DNA from: Bin55 sp963664665 | GTDB taxonomy: Bacteria; Pseudomonadota; Gammaproteobacteria; Pseudomonadales; Azotimanducaceae | Assembly: GCA_963664665.2 (NCBI GenBank) | Contig: CAXXMH010000004.1 | Span: forward strand, 248,001-312,000 | Length of the DNA: 64,000 nt | Reading direction: 5' to 3' | Notes under the pieces: model-generated | What the model was told of the DNA's origin: nothing | Seen by the model: only the letters and a program-made list of their open reading frames with translations | Databases searched by the model: none | Part shown: piece by piece, positions 44,482 to 52,846 of the stretch | Layout of the letters: every line of letters begins with the position of its first letter | Numbering within the stretch: position 1 is the stretch's first letter | Made by a program: the position numbers and the translations under genes

Positions 44482-46878
44482 CTACGGATTTGAAACTATG
44501 GATTCGATCTCATCAGAAGCTTGAGATGTCAGTTCAGAAACCGCCGAGTTCAATGCGTCGAAGTCGTCAGACCCACACGCTTTCGCGACTTGGTTTTTAA
44601 TCTTCAATCCAGAATCCGCCACTTTGAAATCCGCGTCACCGATAAGGCGCTGGATTCCGTGCAAGTCGCACCACATGGAAGCAGCTTGTGCGAGTGGTGC
44701 CCTACCGGTGCGTTCGAATATTTCTGTTGCAGAGGGCGCAGTATCTCTTGGTTCATCTTCAAATTCAGTTAATTGCAGGATGCGTGCCGCTCGCTCTATT
44801 TCATCTAATCCGTCGTTCACGTCAATAAATGTAGTTATCCCCGTTTCAACTGTGTTATCGGTAGGTTTTCTCATCAATTCCACTAATGTCGCGTTAGAGC
44901 GGTAAGCCATCAGTACTTCACGTCGTACTTCATCAAATTGATTTCCGATATTGACGTCGCCACACTCATAGATACATCGCGCTCTCGTAAGATCGATTTC
45001 ACCGCGGTCAGCAGCTTCAGCGTAATGTTGATGCACTTCACCGAGTGTTAGCACGACGCAAGCATTCGAACGAACTGAAAACGGCGAGAACACGAGGCTA
45101 TCTTTGGCGAGCGCAGCAAGGCAAGCAATCGATCGTCGACATAAACGTTCACACACGTCGGACTGCTGCCCATCGTGGACAAACAGTAGTTTAACAGCGA
45201 CTCCTGGATACGTGTCTTTACTCGCTAGATCTTCCAAAAACACACCAGCAAAGCCGGCGTCTTGTATGGAACCATTGCGCTCTGAGTAATCTGCGACCAC
45301 TGCTGCCAGTAGTGTGGAAATCGTAGCTTCCGCCAGATTTGACAGCGCAACTCTCGCTTCTGAGACCAGAAGGTTTCCTCGCAGGACATGCATGCCGATT
45401 TGAAAGGCCTTGTCGTTTGACCAGTTTCTCACGATTTCCGCGGTTTCACTGGCATCAGCAGAAGGCAATTCGGCAATGAGATCTTTCATTTCCTGAACAC
45501 CCATTTCGTGCGTCCAGTAGAGTCGTGTGAGGCCGCGTCGCGCGGTTGATTCATACTCGAGATCCGGACCAAAACCTCTGGGTAGGTCTAAATCGGTAAA
45601 TTCGCGGTCTTTTAGGTTATCGAGCAATTCTGGATTGCGTTCCACGCGATGGGCGAGACGTGGTGCGACACCGAAAATCTCAAGAATCGCGTCAAATGCC
45701 GCTGGGTGTGATGCGGCCAAAGAACTGTCGTACGCACTCCAGTCGTCTATCTCCGGATAGAAATGTGCACGCCATTGATCAACCAATGGATCCATTGTTT
45801 CGAACCATTTCTTTGGACGAATCACTAGGCTCATCATGTCACTGTAAGTACCGGGTAATTGCGGCGACTCGTCGCCGCTACGAACCTGTAGTAGCGGATA
45901 GTGTCGGCTAGCCATCGCATGATGGTCCGAGTGCCGTTGCATTTTGAAGAACATCCAGTTGCTGAACTTCCAGTCTGCGTCCCACGAATGGCGTGGCATG
46001 ACCTTTTCCCATCGACCGTTGGGTAACCGTACGCGACGCAAACCATAGTGCTGGCAATAGTTGATGATCTTCATCGAGAAGACACAGCCAAATCCAAGGC
46101 ATATGAAAACCAATACAGCCCAGATGCCTCCCATCCAGTACGTTAAGCCATACCAGAACAGCAGTCCAATGCCATAGCGCCAGAACGGATTGGAGTAATG
46201 CCAAACGGGATGGTGACTTCGCGCTAGCCGATCCCGTGCCGCTTTCCAAGAATTGGTGAGATTACTTGCGACCTCTTTCGGGAAGTACCGCCAGAAACTC
46301 TCGCCTTTGGGTGCAGATCCCGCGTCGTTGGGAGTACCTACCTGCGCATGGTGAATGTACACATGTTCCGTCGCATATTGGGGATATGAACCGGATGCAA
46401 GCAGAAACTCCGCGATACGCCTCTCCCAACTAGTACGTCGATGCACAAGCTCATGTCCAACCATGAAAACAGCCTGCGCTTCCATGGTCAGAATGAATAC
46501 GAGTATGACTTCCTCCCAGATCGCGAATGGGTTCGCGACGAGAATTTGCCACATACCGAAAATGAGCGTGGGCGGCCAGAGAAACGCCCATCCCCACACA
46601 GGTAGATTGTGCCAGATTAGACGTCGCTCCGGAGTTTTTTTCGGATCCATATTTCGCCCGTCTAGGCCAAACAATTTATCAGCGGGACCTACAACACTCA
46701 TAAAGATGAACGGAGGTAGTAGCCACCAGCCTCCATATATCAATGCGAGAAAAATCAGCGGGAATACGCCTAATGGCAGATAGTGCGGTAACGCGTTAAG
46801 AATTGAAGGTTCTATGAATTGGGTTAAATCAGCCTTGTTTGAGCTTACCCCACTGTCGGTGACTGTATCTTGCGACAT
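44482..46878 (-). CDS. AlkB-like membrane hydroxylase fused to a degenerate GlnE-like domain
   Basis: 798 residues. Residues 1 to about 400 are an integral-membrane non-haem di-iron alkane hydroxylase: His boxes HELVHRR (about 141), EHVYIHH (about 171), NYCQHYG (about 273) and QRHSDHH (about 314), between several transmembrane helices. Residues about 405-798 follow the glutamine-synthetase adenylyltransferase GlnE: PRLAHRVERNPELLDNL, NWSNDKAFQIGMHVLRGNLL, then FAGVFLEDLASKDTYPG leading into VAVKLLFVHDG, and LTRARCIYECGDV. The catalytic Asp pair of GlnE (SDxDL) is replaced by PGVAVKL, so it is probably a pseudo-enzyme that binds rather than transfers. No frame change occurs at the join. Sited between YcaO and the split NHLP-cyclase gene. 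Confidence 0.85.
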   Translation of the reverse strand: MSQDTVTDSGVSSNKADLTQFIEPSILNALPHYLPLGVFPLIFLALIYGGWWLLPPFIFMSVVGPADKLFGLDGRNMDPKKTPERRLIWHNLPVWGWAFLWPPTLIFGMWQILVANPFAIWEEVILVFILTMEAQAVFMVGHELVHRRTSWERRIAEFLLASGSYPQYATEHVYIHHAQVGTPNDAGSAPKGESFWRYFPKEVASNLTNSWKAARDRLARSHHPVWHYSNPFWRYGIGLLFWYGLTYWMGGIWAVLVFICLGFGCVFSMKIINYCQHYGLRRVRLPNGRWEKVMPRHSWDADWKFSNWMFFKMQRHSDHHAMASRHYPLLQVRSGDESPQLPGTYSDMMSLVIRPKKWFETMDPLVDQWRAHFYPEIDDWSAYDSSLAASHPAAFDAILEIFGVAPRLAHRVERNPELLDNLKDREFTDLDLPRGFGPDLEYESTARRGLTRLYWTHEMGVQEMKDLIAELPSADASETAEIVRNWSNDKAFQIGMHVLRGNLLVSEARVALSNLAEATISTLLAAVVADYSERNGSIQDAGFAGVFLEDLASKDTYPGVAVKLLFVHDGQQSDVCERLCRRSIACLAALAKDSLVFSPFSVRSNACVVLTLGEVHQHYAEAADRGEIDLTRARCIYECGDVNIGNQFDEVRREVLMAYRSNATLVELMRKPTDNTVETGITTFIDVNDGLDEIERAARILQLTEFEDEPRDTAPSATEIFERTGRAPLAQAASMWCDLHGIQRLIGDADFKVADSGLKIKNQVAKACGSDDFDALNSAVSELTSQASDEIESIVSNP

Positions 46879-46957
46879 GGCAGTTTCTCTACTGGATTAC
46901 CGCGCCTTTAGGTTAACGTGCATGCTATCACCGTTATCGAGGATTGTGAATAGCGAT

Positions 46958-47368
46958 TCACGTCTTTAGATGCTCGAGAAGTCTCTCTAAGGCTTCAATA
47001 CAGAAGGCGCCCGTGACGGCTTCCGAGCCGTGCCCGATCTGTCCCAGTGCGCCCCAGTTCAGCGATTGATCACCGAACGCGAGAAGCTCTGGCCAACTGC
47101 CATCGTCACGCTGCATATCAATGATCGCGACCAAGTGTCGTTTGGCGTCGATTTTCTCGAGACTTCCAATATTGTAGAGTGCAGCGACTGCTTGAGCCGT
47201 TTGAAGAATGTTCGCGAAATCTCCGTTCTCGTCGCGTGTTTCAAGAATTTGATCTGCCAGTAACGGGCATAAATATTTGAAAGCGGCGGGAGCGTGAGTC
47301 GCAGTGCGCGAAATCGCGTAGTGAGCTGAAACTACATCCGGATACCACTTGGATGAACCGCCTAGACG
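46958..47368 (-). pseudogene. C-terminal half of the IS-split NHLP-alpha-toroid protein
   Basis: 136 residues with no start codon. They continue the protein whose first part ends at the IS at 48924. Begins RLGGSSKWYPDVVSAHYAIS and carries terpene-cyclase/prenyltransferase-type repeats with DMQRDDGSWPE and a C-terminal GSEAVTGAFCIEALERLL helix. If the IS (47369-48923) is removed, GGTL joins RLGG in frame, giving a 435-residue protein. It lies 80 bp before the AlkB-fusion gene start. Confidence 0.8.
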
Positions 47369-47440
47369 ATATGTTTTGACCTGTGCTCCACAGTAAGGTT
47401 TACTGAAGCCTTACCCTACAAGCAAAGGAGCACAGGCACG

Positions 47441-48616
47441 ATGAATGTTAAAACACAAAGCGCGACGACGGTGTCCGAGGACGCGCGTGGCGCGTCCTTC
47501 CCAGTCCATGTCGGTCTCGACGTCCATAAGGAGACGATCTCGATCGCGGTGGCGGCGCCAGCTGATGGCGGGGTATTGGGGACGACGGACTTTGGCAAGG
47601 TGGCGAATACGGCCGCGGCCATGAAACGTCAAGTCAAGCGGTTGGTGGACACCTACGGCACGAACTTGCACTTCATCTATGAAGCAGGGCCTTGCGGCTA
47701 TGCATTGTTGCGAAGGCTGCGCGAGGACGGTTGGTCGTGCGAGCTGGTGGCGCCGACCGCGATCCCGAAGAAGCCGGGTGATCGGGTGAAAACGGATCGC
47801 CGCGATGCGCAGGCGTTAGCGCGCTTGAGCGCGATCGGGTACCTCGAACCGCTCTGGGTGCCCGACCCGGCGCAGGAGGCTTTGCGCAACCTGATTCGTG
47901 ATCGCACGGACGTGAAGGAAACCATCCGGCGGCAACGGCAGCGCGTGCAACATTTTCTGTTGCGTCACGAACGCCGTTACCAGGGCACCCCGTGGACGGC
48001 CAAGCATCGTGCCTGGTTGCTGGATTTGGCCTTCGGCGAATCGGCTGATCAAATCTCGCTCCGCACGAAACTGGACCTCATGGGCGATCTGGAACGTCGC
48101 CTCACCGAGCTGGAACGGGATATCGAACGGGAACTGCAAACGCGACCCTGGCTGCCGGTGGTGGCCTCGTTGCGCGCCTTGCGTGGCGTCGACCGACTCA
48201 CCGCCGTGACCCTGTTGGCCGAACTTGGCGACCTGCGTCGCTTCCCCACGGCACGCCAGTTCATGGCTTACCTCGGCTTGACGCCGAGTGAACACAGCAG
48301 TGGCGGCAAACGCCGGCTCGGCGCAATCACGAAAACCGGCAACGGCACCGTGCGCCGGTTGCTGATCGAAAGCGCGTGGACGTACCGATTCCCAGCCCGC
48401 GACACGCACCATCTGCAACGCAAAGCCGAGGACGCTTCCGCGTACGCGAAAACACGCGCCTGGGACGCCCAGAAACGCCTCTGCCAGCGCTATCGAACCA
48501 TGCAAGAACAGGGCAAGCAGGTGAAGACCGTGGTGACCGCCATCGCCCGCGAACTGGCCGGTTATATCTGGGACATCGCCTGTCACGAGATGCCCGACGT
48601 GGTCGAGGACGACTGA
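47441..48616 (+). CDS. IS110-family transposase (DEDD)
   Basis: 391 residues, intact. The RuvC-like DEDD catalytic set appears as D in VGLDVHKE (about residue 29), E in FIYEAGPCG (about 76), and two D in KTDRRDAQALA (about 110). The C-terminal Tnp_IS116/IS110 domain shows LRGVDRLTAVTLLAELGD and the catalytic-Ser region EHSSGGKRRLGAITKTGN. Its GC-rich codon use stands out from the surrounding genes, consistent with arrival from elsewhere. It recombines DNA under guidance of a noncoding RNA from the element end. Confidence 0.93.
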   Translation: MNVKTQSATTVSEDARGASFPVHVGLDVHKETISIAVAAPADGGVLGTTDFGKVANTAAAMKRQVKRLVDTYGTNLHFIYEAGPCGYALLRRLREDGWSCELVAPTAIPKKPGDRVKTDRRDAQALARLSAIGYLEPLWVPDPAQEALRNLIRDRTDVKETIRRQRQRVQHFLLRHERRYQGTPWTAKHRAWLLDLAFGESADQISLRTKLDLMGDLERRLTELERDIERELQTRPWLPVVASLRALRGVDRLTAVTLLAELGDLRRFPTARQFMAYLGLTPSEHSSGGKRRLGAITKTGNGTVRRLLIESAWTYRFPARDTHHLQRKAEDASAYAKTRAWDAQKRLCQRYRTMQEQGKQVKTVVTAIARELAGYIWDIACHEMPDVVEDD

Positions 48617-48904
48617 CGCCCGTGCACGATGCAAGCAACAAATACAGAAAACGAGGTATGATGACGAACTGAGCGGGACGGCGTGGCCACCAGCGGAAAC
48701 CCTCGACAATACTATGATGGACGTCGGCATACTTACGTCAACGAGCATCCACGTTACTAGACTGAGGCAAGTCCGCAGAAGCAGCACCGTACTGTGGTAT
48801 CCAACCCACGCATGTCAGAGTTGGCAATGGTCCATTTCGAACCCACGTCGTCTCCTCAGTTCACTTCTAAACAACGATGACTTGACAAAATCAAAAAGAA
48901 CCTA
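48617..48904. other. Candidate bridge/seek RNA region of the IS110 element
   Basis: About 290 bp of noncoding sequence between the transposase stop and the right inverted repeat. In IS1111-type elements the target-choosing RNA is encoded downstream of the transposase, so this is the expected place. Structure was not computed, so the RNA limits are unknown. Confidence 0.5.
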
Positions 48905-49820
48905 AGCACAGGTCAAAACATATCAGTGTTCCGCCTTTAACCAATGTAGCAAGCCAGTCTCGAGCACTTTCGATTTCAATCCGGTCGCCGAGGTACGCGA
49001 TCACATTTGCGTTCACGACGGGATCCGCTTCCAAGCGGAAAGGCGATACCACATCAGGTTCATCTTCCGCGTGAATCCAGGTCGTAAAAAGCCCCGCGTC
49101 GTCGCGATTCGCCATGATGAGATTTACATTTCGTCCCAGCACGATCCACGGGTGAGAGTCTAAAGCCAGTGAACAGAGCGACGTGCTATCCAAATCCGTA
49201 GGTAAGTGTCGGTAATACCGCCACACACCTGGGTAATCGATCGTCTTAGCGAGATAGGATTTGGTACGTGCACAAATATTCTTTGCTCGTTCCTCGTTAG
49301 AACACCCCAAGGCGAGTGCGCCGAACGCCGAGATGAATGGCGGTCGTTCAAAATGTCGAGGGATCTCTGGTTTCGCGATGTTGAATCGAATGCAATGCCA
49401 TGCGCCGTCATCGTTAACTGTGGATTCGAGAAATTCGAGACCTTGTTGAATACCGCTTCTTCCAGCGTTTACAAGCGTTTTCGTGTTTAAGACATCATGC
49501 TGTAACTTTGAGGGTGCGACATTGACCTTGCGCAGCGGCGGCGCAGGATCGAACAGTGTTTTGCGAAGAAACTCTAGAGATCCGACCCCTGCCTTCGCTT
49601 CTTCTCGTTCTTCTTTGCTGTATTTATCGCGCGGCGGAAGTACCACGTGGGTCGAGTCATATGTCTCTTGATGGACAGTGACCTCATGGTCATTTGGGAG
49701 CCTAATTCCGTACTCCGCTTCGATGGTTTCTCGAGGTGCTGCTACTAGACGATCGCGGAACTCAGAGTCCTCTTGTGCTTTAGCGATGAGAAGATCAGTA
49801 CGGGGTTTGGATTTCGCCAT
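48891..49820 (-). pseudogene. NHLP leader fused to an alpha-toroid (terpene-cyclase-like) protein, N-terminal part
   Basis: 309 residues, of which 299 are host-derived; the last ten come from the IS end. Residues 1 to about 78 are a second NHLP domain (TDLLIAKAQEDSEFRDRLV, ETIEAEYGIRLPNDHEVTVHQE, HVVLPPRDKYSKEEREEAKAG) that ends in an AG site. Next is an alpha/alpha toroid resembling prenyltransferase/squalene-cyclase repeats (GIQQGLEFLESTVNDDGAWHC). Predicted role: bind the leader or export machinery while acting on a terpenoid or prenyl group; that is inference. Disrupted by the IS110 element; the rest is at 46958-47368. Confidence 0.75.
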
Positions 49821-49909
49821 CAGTACTTACTATCTTGTAGATCGATTTCAAGTCTGAACACATGATCGGGGAATCAGGTCGTTTCCGTTTGCGGCGTCCG
49901 ATAGTCGGT

Positions 49910-52846
49910 TTAGACGATCTGCCGTCTTACCAATTCCTTAAACACGCCCTCGACCTCCATTAGTTCGGTAAATGAGCCACTTTGTACAACCTTTCCAGCC
50001 TGCATGACGTAAATGCGATCTGCTTGTTCCAAAGTGGATAGACGATGGGCTATAACGATCCGAGTTGAGGTTAACGCCGTCAGATTTCGCATGACCTCGG
50101 CTTGATTTTCGTTATCAAGCCAATTAGTCGCTTCGTCGAAAAGCATGATCTTTGGGCTTCCCATCACTGAGCGAGCGATAGTGACGCGCTGACTCTCCCC
50201 GCCTGATAGCACCGACCCACTCGTACCGACCATGGTCATCATGCCCATAGGCATGTTCTTTATTTCATCCTCGATTTCAGCCACTCGTACTGCCCGCCAT
50301 ACGTCGTCGCTGGCTGGATCTTGATGGTGACTGACAAGATTGTCCCATAGATCTTGAGGATGCAGTCCTACGGATTGAGGCACCGCGCCTATCTTTCGAC
50401 GTAGTTGTTTTAGATTCAGGTGTCTCAAATCCCTACCATCGTAGTACACCGCACCAGACATTGGTCGATCGAGACCAAGGGCAAGACGAAACAACGTACT
50501 CTTGCCAGCGCCAGACTCACCGGCGATCGCGATAAATTCGCCCGGATTTGCGTGAATCGTGACGTCATCGAGGATCAACGGTCCGTCGGGGTCATAACGG
50601 AAAGAGATCTGATCGAACAAGACGTCACCACCCAAGTATTCGACCGAATCGCCGACGCTTTCGGATTCCGGGATGGCGCCAAGTAGTGGGCGCATTTGTT
50701 CAAAAGCCGGGAGTGTTGCAGCAATCATGCCGACTGAGTCAGAAAGTCTGGAAATTGCGTACTGGAAGGTGATGAACACCGTATAAACGACTAGAAAGTC
50801 ACTGACTGGGACATCACGATTCGTTTGCGAAACCACTACGAAAAGGATGACGCCAGCCGCGAGAAAGGGAAGAGCTGCCCCGAAAGCGCGCGAATGCCCT
50901 TCAAACAATCCTAATTCGAGTTCCGCGCGTTTCTGCTCACGATAGTCCTGAGCCCAAATGTCGAAAGCCGAACCTTCAGCGCTCTCGACACGAAGTTTTG
51001 ACATACCTCCGACGATCTGAAACAACCTACCGGATACACGACGGACTGCGCTGATCATTCGACCGTACGGCGCAATTTGGTTCATACCGAGGACCAACGT
51101 GATCAACACAGCCGCCAAACTAAACACGAGTGAGATGATGCCGAGCGTGACGTCATAGAGAAAGATGACGCCGAAAACCGGCAGAAGGAAGATGATGGAC
51201 AGTAAACTGTCTGCAACAACCCCCTGTACTCCATCCCGAAGATTTTGAAACGTCATCCCTGACATGGCTAAGTCACCGGATGGGCGCCGATTCACGATGC
51301 TTGGAGGTAGTCGCATTAGGCGATCCCAGAAGGCTGCTTCGAGCCGAGATGCCGACCGACCTTCTAATCTCATCATTGCGGTGCTTTGATACATGTGTAA
51401 GAGTGCACCGAGTAAACCAAATCCGGCAAGTGCGGTGGCGAGCACATATAGAGCGTGAATATTTCCACCGTTGACGGCGTGAGTCGCTACGAATCCGAGT
51501 GCGAGCGCAGGTAGGAGTTTGATAAAACCACCCGCAACACCGGCGATTAGCAGACGAAATAGATCTGCCGATGACCCGTGGAAAGCGATGCTCAGCAAAT
51601 CCTTGGTCTGTACGTTCTCGGATGGTAAGGGTCGATAGAACAACCAAGCATCATTTGCTAGTGTGTCAGCGCGCTCGGCGTTGATTCGCACAGTTTGTTT
51701 TGTAATGGGATCAATTTCTCGGTATCGACCAAACACTCCGGGCAGGAGCGCAACGGGTTGACCATCTTCTCGTCGAAACGCCAACATGGCGTTGCTGTCC
51801 CCACGCCACCAGCTGTCTTCATTCTTGAGCTTTACGCGCCGTGCGCGAACACCGGACGCATCAAGGACTTCCACGAGACTGACGGATGCATCGCCAATTC
51901 CAGATCGGGTTTGGATTTTGAAATCGATTCCTGTATGGTGCCCGATGATTTCTAGGGCGTCTGCAAGGACGCGATCGTCGACACTTTCGTGCCGTTCTAT
52001 TGGCTGATCGTAAATATTGAAGAGGCGTCGTCTAGCAGCTTTTTCTGCCATACGACGGCTAGTGGTTCGCGCTCGCTCGAGATTTGCGTCGTCGACGACC
52101 GCTAACTGACGATTAAGGCGTTCTAAGGCAAAAGCAATCTTGTGAAACGAGGCGAGCGCAGGGAGGAGTGTTTTCCGCTGCACCAAAGATTCAGATGAGA
52201 TTTCTGTCAATGTAGCCTCATCCATCAACGACAGCCAACTTGAACGTGTCATCGGTATCGCAATATCACTTGAGTCTCTAGAGGATGAGAACTCCGTTGG
52301 ATCGACCATATCCATGTATAGACTAGCGCCGTGTGGGGGTTGTGACATCCAAACGACGTTACGTCTTACGGAAAGGACGCAAGGTGTATAGGTTCGTTGT
52401 CGCCCGGCCTCTGCGAGCGCAGTTGGTCGAGGATGCCGACTCACATAACGTGAGAGCTTCTCGGTGATTTCGATCACCCATGCGTCAATCTGACCGGCCA
52501 CTTGCTCTGGGGAAACGTCAAAGAGTGCGGATGCGGCTACACGTTTTAAAACCGTTCCTGGTGATCCTTTGGCGATAACGTTGAGCGTTGTATCGTCATC
52601 TTGAACGTCAGGTACGACACCGGGCAATATCGCGCCTATTTCGCGACTCAGTAGATGTTGAGGAGCGGCCTGTTCTACCTCGTCCTTGTACTCCACGAGG
52701 AAAAGATTGACAGAACCTCGATGGATGAGCCAGACGCTGTCTGGGTCGTCGAGACTTACAGGTAGGTTACCCGCGCATGGAACTGTTTCGAGGATGTGAT
52801 CGTCGAATTCATCCGTGAAGGCGTGTTCTGTGTACGAATCCGCCAT
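49910..52846 (-). CDS. NHLM-type RiPP ABC transporter, ATPase/permease without peptidase
   Basis: 978 residues. The N-terminal about 420 residues are a cytoplasmic module typical of the second NHLM transporter (NHLM_micro_ABC2 type). The transmembrane domain covers about 420-700. The nucleotide-binding domain has Walker A AGESGAGKST, signature LSGGESQRVTIARSV, Walker B IMLFDEATNWLD and H-loop IVIAHRLST. It has no C39 peptidase. Its start overlaps the upstream gene by one base (TGATG), so it is coupled to the peptidase-bearing transporter and probably forms a heterodimer with it. Exports the mature peptide. Confidence 0.9.
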   Translation of the reverse strand: MADSYTEHAFTDEFDDHILETVPCAGNLPVSLDDPDSVWLIHRGSVNLFLVEYKDEVEQAAPQHLLSREIGAILPGVVPDVQDDDTTLNVIAKGSPGTVLKRVAASALFDVSPEQVAGQIDAWVIEITEKLSRYVSRHPRPTALAEAGRQRTYTPCVLSVRRNVVWMSQPPHGASLYMDMVDPTEFSSSRDSSDIAIPMTRSSWLSLMDEATLTEISSESLVQRKTLLPALASFHKIAFALERLNRQLAVVDDANLERARTTSRRMAEKAARRRLFNIYDQPIERHESVDDRVLADALEIIGHHTGIDFKIQTRSGIGDASVSLVEVLDASGVRARRVKLKNEDSWWRGDSNAMLAFRREDGQPVALLPGVFGRYREIDPITKQTVRINAERADTLANDAWLFYRPLPSENVQTKDLLSIAFHGSSADLFRLLIAGVAGGFIKLLPALALGFVATHAVNGGNIHALYVLATALAGFGLLGALLHMYQSTAMMRLEGRSASRLEAAFWDRLMRLPPSIVNRRPSGDLAMSGMTFQNLRDGVQGVVADSLLSIIFLLPVFGVIFLYDVTLGIISLVFSLAAVLITLVLGMNQIAPYGRMISAVRRVSGRLFQIVGGMSKLRVESAEGSAFDIWAQDYREQKRAELELGLFEGHSRAFGAALPFLAAGVILFVVVSQTNRDVPVSDFLVVYTVFITFQYAISRLSDSVGMIAATLPAFEQMRPLLGAIPESESVGDSVEYLGGDVLFDQISFRYDPDGPLILDDVTIHANPGEFIAIAGESGAGKSTLFRLALGLDRPMSGAVYYDGRDLRHLNLKQLRRKIGAVPQSVGLHPQDLWDNLVSHHQDPASDDVWRAVRVAEIEDEIKNMPMGMMTMVGTSGSVLSGGESQRVTIARSVMGSPKIMLFDEATNWLDNENQAEVMRNLTALTSTRIVIAHRLSTLEQADRIYVMQAGKVVQSGSFTELMEVEGVFKELVRRQIV

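Larger units (their letters stand above)
47369..48923. mobile_element. IS110-family insertion sequence (IS1111-like)
   Basis: About 1555 bp bounded by perfect 19-bp inverted repeats, ATATGTTTTGACCTGTGCT at 47369-47387 and its complement at 48905-48923. It holds one transposase gene on the + strand and about 290 bp of noncoding DNA after it. IS110 elements are not flanked by target duplications, as here. Inverted repeats near the ends and a long 3' noncoding part point to the IS1111 branch; exact ends may extend a few bases past the repeats. It is inserted in the NHLP-cyclase gene in the opposite orientation to the host operon, and probably blocks transcription to the AlkB-fusion and YcaO genes. 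Confidence 0.88.

Noticed and set aside
47816..48787. A 323-residue - strand open frame inside the IS110 element
   Set aside because: It is the antisense of the transposase gene, favoured by high GC; no domain recognised.
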